Positions 1-6,200 of a stretch of DNA of 64,000 nt are shown piece by piece. Numbering within the stretch: position 1 is the first letter of the stretch; each line of letters starts with the position of its first letter. Location of the stretch: assembly GCF_000295095.1 (NCBI RefSeq), contig NZ_JH806633.1:172745-236744 (forward strand), written 5' to 3'. The position numbers were made by a program, and so were the translations under genes. Source of the stretch: Actinomyces timonensis DSM 23838 (GTDB taxonomy: Bacteria > Actinomycetota > Actinomycetes > Actinomycetales > Actinomycetaceae). Under the pieces are notes generated by a model. The model did no database searches, was not told the DNA's origin, and saw only the letters and a list, made by a program, of their open reading frames with translations.

Positions 1-427
1 TGACGTTGTGCTTTGCCAGCAGGACCTTCCCAGCGGTGTCCACGACGACGGTCGAGCGGATGACGCCGGTGACGACGCGCCCGTAGTTCTTCTTCTCGCC
101 CCAGGCGCCCCAGGCCTCCATGACGGCGTGCTCGGGGTCGGACAACAGCGGGAAGGGCAGGGACTGCTTCTCGGCGAAGCGGCTCAGGGCGGCGGGGGAG
201 TCGGGGGAGATCCCGACCACCTCGTAGCCGGCGGCCCGCCAGGCCGCCAGGGAGTCGCGGAAGTCGCAGGCCTCCTTGGTGCAGCCCGGCGTCGACGCGC
301 GGGGGTAGAAGTAGACGACGACGCCCACGCTCGCCCGCTGGCGCAGCTCGGCCAGGCCGAGCTCTCCTCCAGAGGCGTCGGTCAGCGTGAAGTCCGGGGC
401 GGTGTCCCCGACGGCGAGGGTGCTCAT
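1..427 (-). CDS. bcp: Thioredoxin-dependent peroxiredoxin (Bcp/PrxQ), 3' end outside window
   Basis: Read on the minus strand, the protein begins MSTLAVGDTAPDFTLTD and runs off the window after about 142 residues. It has the AhpC/TSA thioredoxin fold start (GDTAPDFTL) and the PrxQ signature with peroxidatic Cys49 in TPGCT and a candidate resolving Cys54 five residues later, the spacing seen in E. coli Bcp. The family reduces hydrogen peroxide and organic hydroperoxides in the cytoplasm using thioredoxin. The start is the ATG at 427; a weak purine stretch (AGGGAA) lies just upstream and no TANNNT box sits at -12. It lies 50 nt downstream of a 55-residue small gene on the same strand, so the two may share a transcript. 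Only the C-terminus is unseen. Confidence 0.93.
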   Translation of the reverse strand, partial: MSTLAVGDTAPDFTLTDASGGELGLAELRQRASVGVVVYFYPRASTPGCTKEACDFRDSLAAWRAAGYEVVGISPDSPAALSRFAEKQSLPFPLLSDPEHAVMEAWGAWGEKKNYGRVVTGVIRSTVVVDTAGKVLLAKHNV

Positions 428-477
428 GATTCGTTCCCTGTCCTCATCTTCTTGGGCGTCGTCACGGAATCGTGGCC

Positions 478-645
478 TCAGGCGGCCAGGTCCATGGCCT
501 CCTCGGCGGCCTGGAGGCGCTCCAGGGCCCGCTCGAGGCGGGACGGGGACGCGCTGGCGACCAAGGAGTCGACCTCGGTGCGGGCGGCGGCGAGCTCGCG
601 CTCGGCGTCCTCGCGGGACGCGGTGATGCTGATGATGTTCGTCAT
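478..645 (-). CDS. Small 55-residue protein of unknown function, upstream of bcp
   Basis: This short frame starts MTNIISITASREDAERELAA and ends EEAMDLAA. It is Ala/Glu/Arg rich and predicted to be mostly helical, with heptad-like Leu/Ala spacing around residues 12-50, so it could form a short coiled coil or helical hairpin. No signal peptide or membrane segment is seen. The start is supported by an excellent ribosome binding site (GAAGGAGAGA, about 4 nt before ATG 645). It precedes the peroxiredoxin gene by 50 nt on the same strand. I do not recognise a family. Because it is short and low complexity, chance coding cannot be fully excluded, but the Shine-Dalgarno site and codon use argue that it is real. 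Confidence 0.6.
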   Translation of the reverse strand: MTNIISITASREDAERELAAARTEVDSLVASASPSRLERALERLQAAEEAMDLAA

Positions 646-668
646 TGCTCTCTCCTTCTTCTCATCTC

Positions 669-686
669 AGCCCTTCGATAAGGGCT
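669..686 (-). terminator. Hairpin between tRNA-Lys cluster and small gene
   Basis: AGCCCTT and AAGGGCT form a perfect 7-bp stem around a 4-nt loop (CGAT). It lies 3' of the tRNA-Lys genes and 24 nt before the ATG of the 55-residue gene on the same strand. It may be a weak terminator or attenuator; no T run follows. The rest of 687-884 shows nothing recognisable. Confidence 0.35.
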
Positions 687-884
687 CCTGAATGCCGGGG
701 CGCGGGCAGGGATGGCAGGGACCTGCTCGATGGCGCTGCCGCGCTCCGGCGGATGGTCACGGTGGGCGCGAAAGGCACAGGGCTCCCGGAGGTGTTCTCC
801 ATGGGGGAGGGCGCCTGCGCGATCGCGGCACGGCGGCGTGCGCTCGGGATTCATTCCCGCAGCGGCATCGCGCCGATCCAAACG

Positions 885-960
<76 letters not shown>

Positions 961-1008
961 TCGGCCACTCGCGTGGCCGACGGCTCCCGGCGTTGCCGGA
1001 AGGCGTCG

Positions 1009-1082
1009 TACCCCCTCAGGGACTCGAACCCTGGACACCCTGATTAAGAGTCAGGTGCTCTAACCAACTGAGCTAAGGAGGC
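1009..1082 (-). tRNA. tRNA-Lys (anticodon CTT), copy 2
   Basis: Cloverleaf on the minus strand with acceptor GCCTCCT/AGGGGGT (ending in G1-U72), D stem GCTC/GAGC, anticodon stem CCTGA/TCAGG with loop CTCTTAA (CTT), T stem CAGGG/CCCTG with loop TTCGAGT and discriminator A. CCA is not encoded. It is identical to the copy at 1121-1194. Confidence 0.95.
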
Positions 1083-1120
1083 TTTTTGTGGGCGGCTCCC
1101 GGAAGGACCGGGAGGCGTCG

Positions 1121-1194
1121 TACCCCCTCAGGGACTCGAACCCTGGACACCCTGATTAAGAGTCAGGTGCTCTAACCAACTGAGCTAAGGAGGC
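1121..1194 (-). tRNA. tRNA-Lys (anticodon CTT), copy 1
   Basis: Same sequence and fold as the copy at 1009-1082; it is the promoter-proximal member of the three-gene minus-strand array. The spacer between copies (1083-1120) is also partly repeated in the next spacer (GGAAG...GGCGTCGTA), which points to a local tandem duplication. Confidence 0.95.
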
Positions 1195-1279
1195 ATTGGA
1201 TTGTCATGATCGCTAGGCGCGAGCGCTTGGCAACGGAGACAGACTGTACCTCCGGGCCGCGCCGCGAGTCCAGCCAGGA

Positions 1280-1295
1280 GGGGCCTGCGGGCCCC
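1280..1295 (-). terminator. Possible terminator after proline iminopeptidase gene
   Basis: GGGGCC and GGCCCC form a 6-bp GC stem with loop TGCG, 79 nt beyond the pip stop codon and before the tRNA-Lys array on the same strand. There is no T tract, so it is only a candidate. Confidence 0.35.
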
Positions 1296-1373
1296 GATGT
1301 GCCTGAGATCTCAGGCTTCCAGAGGGGTCGCTTCTCCCTGCCGAGCCTGTTCTGACAGCCCGGCGAGCCCGGA

Positions 1374-2438
1374 TCACCCGGCCAGCCCAGCCAGTTCGGT
1401 GGCGAAGCGGTCGGTGGCCCTGATGAGGGAGTCGAGCGTCTCGGGCTCGTTGAAGGCGTGGCCCGCGGTCGGGCTGATGCGCATCTCGGCCTCCGGCCAG
1501 GCGCGGTGCAGCGCCCAGGCGGTGCCGATGGGGCAGCACATGTCGTAGCGGCCCTGGACGATCACCCCGGGGATGCCGTGGTCGGCGAGGGTCCGGGCGC
1601 GGGTGAGCAGCTCGCCGTCGTCCATCCACCCGTGGTTGACGAAGTAGTGGTTCTCGATGCGCGCGAAGGTGAGGGCGAAGGCCGGGTCCTGCACCTCGTC
1701 GATGTGCTCCTGGTCGCGCAGGAGGGTGGAGGTCGCGGCCTCCCAGGTGGTCCACGCGATCGCCGCCGGGCCATGGATCGCGGGGTCCGTGCTGGTCAGG
1801 AGCTCGTGGTAGCGCTCGATGTAGCCTCCCGGGCCGACGCCGTCGCCCGCCGCCGCCGTGTACGCCTCCCACTCGTCGGGCCAGACCATGTCCGCGCCGC
1901 CCGCCTCGTAGTACCAGTCGAGCTCGCGCTGGCGCAGGGTGAAGATACCCCGCAGGACGAGGGCGGCCGCGCGCTCGGGGTGCGTGACGGCGTAGGCCAG
2001 GGCGAGCGTGGAGCCCCAGGAGCCCCCGAAGATGAGCCATGACTCGATGCCCAGGTGGGCGCGCAGGCGCTCCATGTCCTTCACGAGGTGCCAGGTGGTG
2101 TTCGCCGTGAGGTCCGCCTCCGGCTCCCAGGCGTGGGGCAGGGAGCGCCCGCAGCCGCGCTGGTCGAAGAGGATGATCCGGTACTTCGCCGGGTCGAAGC
2201 AGCGGCGGTGCGCGGGGGCGCAGCCGCCGCCGGGACCGCCGTGGACGAAGACCGCCGGGATGCCCTCCGGGTTCCCGCACTCCTCGTAGTAGATGCTCTG
2301 GCCGTCGCCCACCTCGAGCATGCCGGTGGCGTAGGGCTCGATCTCCGGGTAGAAGCCGCGCAGCGCCGACGACGGCGAGGCGCTGGTGGAGGAGGGGGAA
2401 TCGGTCGGGAGGGGCAGGGTCTGCTCGGGGGCGCTCAT
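1374..2438 (-). CDS. pip: Proline iminopeptidase (peptidase family S33)
   Basis: A 354-residue alpha/beta hydrolase that removes N-terminal proline from peptides in the cytoplasm. The oxyanion motif HGGPG is at residues 66-70. The nucleophile elbow GGSWGS places the catalytic Ser at 140, and the acid and base are in GRYD and GHAF near the C-terminus. The FDQRGCGRS segment (91-99) is typical of the family. The frame is open further upstream, but ATG 2438 gives the family's usual N-terminus and has CACAAT at -12 to -7, compatible with a leaderless start. It is divergent from the ATP-grasp gene, with about 100 bp between the two starts. The first 25 residues are a Pro/Ser/Thr-rich tail not seen in most homologues. 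Confidence 0.93.
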   Translation of the reverse strand: MSAPEQTLPLPTDSPSSTSASPSSALRGFYPEIEPYATGMLEVGDGQSIYYEECGNPEGIPAVFVHGGPGGGCAPAHRRCFDPAKYRIILFDQRGCGRSLPHAWEPEADLTANTTWHLVKDMERLRAHLGIESWLIFGGSWGSTLALAYAVTHPERAAALVLRGIFTLRQRELDWYYEAGGADMVWPDEWEAYTAAAGDGVGPGGYIERYHELLTSTDPAIHGPAAIAWTTWEAATSTLLRDQEHIDEVQDPAFALTFARIENHYFVNHGWMDDGELLTRARTLADHGIPGVIVQGRYDMCCPIGTAWALHRAWPEAEMRISPTAGHAFNEPETLDSLIRATDRFATELAGLAG

Positions 2439-2538
2439 GCCGGCATTGTGCCATTGCTGAGAGGCGCCCCCGCAGGCCTGCTGGTTCTCACAACACGGGA
2501 CGCGGGACCTAGGGCCGTGCGCGCGGTACGGTGGGACC

Positions 2539-3459
2539 GTGAGCATGCCGATTGTGACCCTCGTGACCTCCACCGACTTCCCGGGCCTCGACGAGGACGA
2601 CCGCGCCCTGCCCGACGCGCTGCGCGAGCGTGGCATCGAGCCGCGCATCGCCGTGTGGAACGAGCCGGGTATCGACTGGGGCGAATCGGACATGGTGGTC
2701 CTGCGGTCGGTGCGCGACTACGCCAAGAGCGACCGCTACGAGGACTTCATGGCGTGGACGCGCTCCGTCCCGCGCCTGGCCAACCACCCCGACGTCGTCG
2801 CCTGGAACGCGGACAAGCACTACCTGCGCCGCCTCAGCGAGCTCGGCGCGCCCATGATCCCAACCCTGTGGCTGGAGCCCGACGCCGGGTTGTCCAAGCA
2901 CCAGGTGCACTGCCGTTTCCCGGCCTTCGGCGACTTCGTGGTCAAGCCGGCGATCTCCTCGGGAGGCCGTGGCACGGGCCGCTACACGGCGATCGACGCC
3001 GGATCGCGCTCCGAGGCGATCAACGACGCCATGCACCACATCTCGCGGGGCCGCACCGTCATGGTGCAGCGCTACCTCGAGGAGGTGGACCGCAGGGGCG
3101 AGCTCTCACTGGTCTACTTCAACGGCGTGCTCTCTCACGCCGTCGAGAAGGCCCCCATGCTGCATCCCTCCTTCCGCTCCACCGACGAGGTCCATGAGGA
3201 GATCGTCACCGCCCGCGAGCCCAGCGAGCAGGAGTGGCTGTGGGGCGAGCGGGTGCGCAAGGCCATCCACCAGCACATCAAGGAGCGCTCCGGGCGCGAC
3301 ATCCAGCTGCTGTTCAACCGGGTCGACGTCGTCGAGGACGGCCAGGGCGGCTTCTACCTCATGGAGGTCTCGCTCATCGACGCCGGCCTCTACTTGGGCT
3401 CGGCCCCTGACGCCCTCAACAACTTCGCCGACGCCATCGCCCAGCGCGTCTTCTGGTGA
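2539..3459 (+). CDS. ATP-grasp superfamily protein (RimK/glutathione-synthetase-like)
   Basis: A 306-residue cytoplasmic protein with an N-terminal pre-ATP-grasp domain (about 1-95; MPIVTLVTSTDFPG) and an ATP-grasp fold: VVKPAISSGGRGTGRY carries the lysine and flexible Gly loop, MVQRYLEEV the hinge, and LMEVSLIDAGLYL the Glu of the Mg-ATP site. Family members ligate a carboxylate to an amine or thiol via an acyl phosphate. It resembles the group that includes the cycloserine enzyme DcsG, but the substrate cannot be told and no pathway genes surround it. The start is GTG 2539, with TACGGT exactly at -12 to -7 (leaderless); ATG 2545 is an alternative. Confidence 0.75.
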   Translation: MSMPIVTLVTSTDFPGLDEDDRALPDALRERGIEPRIAVWNEPGIDWGESDMVVLRSVRDYAKSDRYEDFMAWTRSVPRLANHPDVVAWNADKHYLRRLSELGAPMIPTLWLEPDAGLSKHQVHCRFPAFGDFVVKPAISSGGRGTGRYTAIDAGSRSEAINDAMHHISRGRTVMVQRYLEEVDRRGELSLVYFNGVLSHAVEKAPMLHPSFRSTDEVHEEIVTAREPSEQEWLWGERVRKAIHQHIKERSGRDIQLLFNRVDVVEDGQGGFYLMEVSLIDAGLYLGSAPDALNNFADAIAQRVFW

Positions 3460-3491
3460 CCGGTGTGGGGCCAGCCTGATAGGACTGTGCT

Positions 3492-3866
3492 ATGCGCACG
3501 CTGCTCAACGTCATCTGGGTCGTCTTCGCCGGCTTCTGGCTCTGGCTCGGCTACCTCCTCGCTGGCATCGTCGCGTGCATCTTCATCATCACCATCCCCG
3601 CCGGGGTGGCCTGCTTCCGCATCGCCGGGTACGTCCTGTGGCCCTTCGGGCGTGAGGTGGTCCCGGCCCCCGGGGCCGGCGCCATGAGCGGGATCAGCAA
3701 CATCATCTGGTTCCTCGTCGCCGGGCTCTGGCTGGCCATCGGTCACGTCACCACCGCCGCGGCGCAGGCCGTCACCATCATCGGGATCCCGCTGGCCGTG
3801 GCCAACATCAAGCTCATCCCCGTTACCTGCTTCCCCTTCGGCAAGCGGATCATCGAGACCCGCTAA
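3492..3866 (+). CDS. YccF-domain inner-membrane protein (two YccF repeats)
   Basis: A 124-residue membrane protein built from two YccF domains. Repeat one runs from NVIWVVFAGFWLWLGY to LWPFGRE, and repeat two from NIIWFLVAGLWLAIGH to CFPFGKR. Each repeat carries hydrophobic segments with the family's (N)xIW...PFG ends. Function is unknown in the family; it sits in the cytoplasmic membrane. The start ATG 3492 has TAGGAC at -12 to -7, a slightly imperfect leaderless -10 box. It follows the ATP-grasp gene by 32 nt and could also be read through from it. Confidence 0.85.
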   Translation: MRTLLNVIWVVFAGFWLWLGYLLAGIVACIFIITIPAGVACFRIAGYVLWPFGREVVPAPGAGAMSGISNIIWFLVAGLWLAIGHVTTAAAQAVTIIGIPLAVANIKLIPVTCFPFGKRIIETR

Positions 3867-3993
3867 GGTCCCTCGGGCGCCGGACCGCCAGCGGATCTCA
3901 CAGGCTGACGCGGCGGGCTCGCGGTGATGTGCAACCGGGTCCATGCCTGAGACGCTACCGGTGCCGTCTCGAGCCATTCGATACCGTGTCGCA

Positions 3994-4971
3994 ATGCGAA
4001 CGCTCTCGGTATCCGCCACGTCCTTCGGGCGTGAACCGGCTCGGTTGTCTGATCTGCTGGACCGAGGTCCGGTCGTCCTCGACGGGGCGATGGGGACCGA
4101 GCTCGACGCCCGCGGGGTCGACACCCGCAACGCGCTGTGGTCGGCGCTGGCGCTCACCACGGCGCCCGACGTCGTGCGCGAGGTGCACTCCGACTACCTG
4201 GATGCGGGGGCTCGCGTCATCACCACCAACACGTACCAGGCCACGCTCCCGGCGCTGATCCGCTCCGGGCAGGATGCTGCCGGTGCGAGGGAGGTCATCG
4301 CAGCCGGCGCCCGTCTGGCCAAGGAGGCAGCGCGTCAGTTCGCCAAGGAGCACCCCGAGGAGCCGGTGCTCGTCGCCGGCGGGCTTGGACCTTATGGGGC
4401 CTATCTGGCTGATGGCAGTGAGTACACCGGCGCCTACGGCATTGATGTCCCCGAGGATCCCGGTTTCCGGGAGGTGCATCTGCCTCGCATCGAGGTCCTG
4501 GTGGGGGAGGGGGTCGACCTGTTCGCCCTGGAGACGCTTCCGCGCCTGGACGAGGCGCAGGCACTCGTCGCCATGGTGAAGGGCCTCGCTCCTCAGGCCG
4601 AGTGCTGGGTCTCCTTCCAGGTGCGCCTCGACGGCGTCACTCTTGCTGACGGTACGCCATTGGCCGAGGCGGCGGCCTGGGCTGCGCAGGAGGAGATGGT
4701 CGTCGCGGTCGGCGTCAACTGCGTGGCCCCGGGCGTCGTCGGCCGAGCGCTGCCGGTGCTGCGTGCGGCGACCGACAAACCGCTGGTGGCCTACCCCAAT
4801 GTGGGCGATCTCTACGACCCGGCGACCAAGACCTGGCAGTCCACGGGCGAAGGGGCTGGGATCCCGGCGCAGGCTCCCTCCTGGATCGACGCCGGGGCGC
4901 GGCTCGTCGGCGGTTGCTGTCGCACCCGTCCGGCCCAAATCCGCGAGCTTGCTCGCGCGGTCAGCCTGTAG
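3994..4971 (+). CDS. mmuM: Homocysteine S-methyltransferase (MmuM type)
   Basis: A 325-residue TIM-barrel enzyme that moves a methyl group from S-methylmethionine (or S-adenosylmethionine) to homocysteine, giving methionine. DGAMGTEL (30-37) opens the barrel. The zinc ligands are all present: Cys243 in GVNC, and Cys308 and Cys309 in GGCCRT. The size fits the MmuM group and not the large MetH enzyme. An in-frame ATG exists at 3943, but ATG 3994 is chosen because TACCGT sits exactly at -12 to -7 and the family similarity begins soon after. It appears monocistronic; the next gene has its own promoter. Confidence 0.9.
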   Translation: MRTLSVSATSFGREPARLSDLLDRGPVVLDGAMGTELDARGVDTRNALWSALALTTAPDVVREVHSDYLDAGARVITTNTYQATLPALIRSGQDAAGAREVIAAGARLAKEAARQFAKEHPEEPVLVAGGLGPYGAYLADGSEYTGAYGIDVPEDPGFREVHLPRIEVLVGEGVDLFALETLPRLDEAQALVAMVKGLAPQAECWVSFQVRLDGVTLADGTPLAEAAAWAAQEEMVVAVGVNCVAPGVVGRALPVLRAATDKPLVAYPNVGDLYDPATKTWQSTGEGAGIPAQAPSWIDAGARLVGGCCRTRPAQIRELARAVSL

Positions 4972-5022
4972 CAGCGCGGCCCTCCGACCTCGCCGTCCTG
5001 GTGAAGCAACTCCGTGACTGGC

Positions 5023-5053
5023 TTGCTCACCATTACTCTAGTGCTAGAGTAAT
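5023..5053 (+). promoter_or_regulatory. Leaderless promoter with perfect palindromic PadR operator
   Basis: Arms ATTACTCTAG (5032-5041) and CTAGAGTAAT (5044-5053) form a perfect 10-bp inverted repeat with a TG centre, ending 3 nt before the padR ATG. A core promoter fits inside: TTGCTC at 5023-5028, a 16-nt spacer and TAGAGT at 5045-5050, which is -12 to -7 if transcription starts on the ATG. A dimer bound here would cover the -10 element and start codon. Autoregulation by the adjacent PadR protein is the natural inference. Confidence 0.75.
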
Positions 5054-5056
5054 GGC

Positions 5057-5575
5057 ATGTCCTCCGACGCCGACATCGTTCTCCTCTCGCTCCTTGCCGA
5101 GCAGCCGCGCCATGGCTACGACCTTGACCGGGTCATCGAGCAGCGCGGCTACCGCCAGTGGACCTCCCTGGCCTTCTCCTCCGTCTACTACCTCCTCAAG
5201 CGCCTGTCAGAACGAGGACTCCTCGAGCCCGACGAAGGCTCCCAGGGGCGGCGCACCGTCTTCCGCGTGACCGAGGCCGGGCACCGTGAGCTGAGCAAGG
5301 CCGCCGGTGAACGTGTCCTCACCCCGGCCCCACCCAGCGCCGGAGTGCTCCCGGCGCTCAACGCCTACCCCCGGCTCGACGATCCCGCGCTCACGGACCT
5401 CCTCGCCCAACGCGCCGAGGCTCTCATGGTCAGGCTCGACGAGCTGCGCGCTCTGCGCGCCCAGGTCGACGAGGAGCACGCCCTGGCCATCTTCGACTAC
5501 GAGATCCTGCGCCAGGAAGCGGATCTCGCCTGGACCCGAACCCTTCTCAAGAAAGCAGACAGTGATGAGGACTGA
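5057..5575 (+). CDS. PadR-family transcriptional regulator
   Basis: A 172-residue regulator. Residues 1-80 form the PadR winged helix (ADIVLLSLLAEQPRHGYDL, then SSVYYLLKRLSERGL and GRRTVFRVTEAG for the wing). The rest is a helical C-terminal dimerisation arm (RLDELRALRAQVDEEHALAI). PadR proteins bind near-perfect palindromes overlapping promoters and often respond to small toxic compounds. The gene starts 3 nt after such a palindrome. Its last codons overlap the start of the GyrI-like gene, so the two are translationally coupled. The ligand is unknown. Confidence 0.92.
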   Translation: MSSDADIVLLSLLAEQPRHGYDLDRVIEQRGYRQWTSLAFSSVYYLLKRLSERGLLEPDEGSQGRRTVFRVTEAGHRELSKAAGERVLTPAPPSAGVLPALNAYPRLDDPALTDLLAQRAEALMVRLDELRALRAQVDEEHALAIFDYEILRQEADLAWTRTLLKKADSDED

Positions 5576-6200
5576 CATCAAGAAGGACCGCAAGGACCTG
5601 TACCTGCCGGGAAAGGCCGATTTCACGGAGGTGGACGTACCGGCCATGACCTACCTGGCCATCGACGGCCACGGCGACCCCAACACCTCACCGGCCTACG
5701 CCACCGCGATCCAGGCGCTCTACGCGGGCGCCTACGCGATCCGCGCCGTGCTGAAGAAACGAACCGGCGACGACTTCGTCGTCGGCCCCCTGGAGGGGCT
5801 GTGGATGAGCGCAGACAATGCGGCCTTCGTTGCCGGTGACAAGGGGGAGTGGGACTGGACCATGATGATCCCCCTGCCTGAGGCGGTCTCCTCGCAGGAC
5901 ATCACCGAGGGGCTGGCGCAAGCGGCGCGCAAGAAGCCCGACCTTCCTGTCTCCGCCCTCAAGGAGCTCCCCCTGAATGAGGGCAGGTCGCTGCAGATCC
6001 TCCACGTGGGCACCTACAACGACGAGGCCCCCACCCTGGCGCGCCTGCACGACGAGGTCATGCCGGGCCTCGGCCTCACCTGGAACGGGCCCCACCACGA
6101 GATCTACCTCAGCGACCCCAGGCGCGTGGCACCGGAGAGGATGAAGACCGTCCTGCGCCAGCCGGTCAGGTCCGTCGCGGAGGCCAACGAGGCGGGCTAA
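5565..6200 (+). CDS. GyrI-like small-molecule-binding domain protein
   Basis: A 211-residue protein beginning MRTDIKKDRKDLYLPGKADF and containing YLAIDGHGDPN, a common opening of the stand-alone GyrI-like (SHS2-type) proteins. These have the fold of the BmrR/SbmC ligand-binding domain without a DNA-binding part. Some members bind or hydrolyse drug-like molecules, but the function here is not known. ATG 5565 overlaps the padR 3' end by 11 nt in another frame; GTG 5562 is an alternative. Because it is coupled to padR behind an auto-operator, it is a plausible effector or ligand sink for that regulator. It converges with the helicase gene, the two stop codons overlapping at 6197-6200. Confidence 0.82.
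   Translation: MRTDIKKDRKDLYLPGKADFTEVDVPAMTYLAIDGHGDPNTSPAYATAIQALYAGAYAIRAVLKKRTGDDFVVGPLEGLWMSADNAAFVAGDKGEWDWTMMIPLPEAVSSQDITEGLAQAARKKPDLPVSALKELPLNEGRSLQILHVGTYNDEAPTLARLHDEVMPGLGLTWNGPHHEIYLSDPRRVAPERMKTVLRQPVRSVAEANEAG

Noticed and set aside
5307-5565. Upstream extension of the GyrI-like protein through the padR gene
   Set aside because: The extension is the out-of-frame reading of padR and is Ser/Pro/Arg-rich; the family N-terminus begins at ATG 5565.
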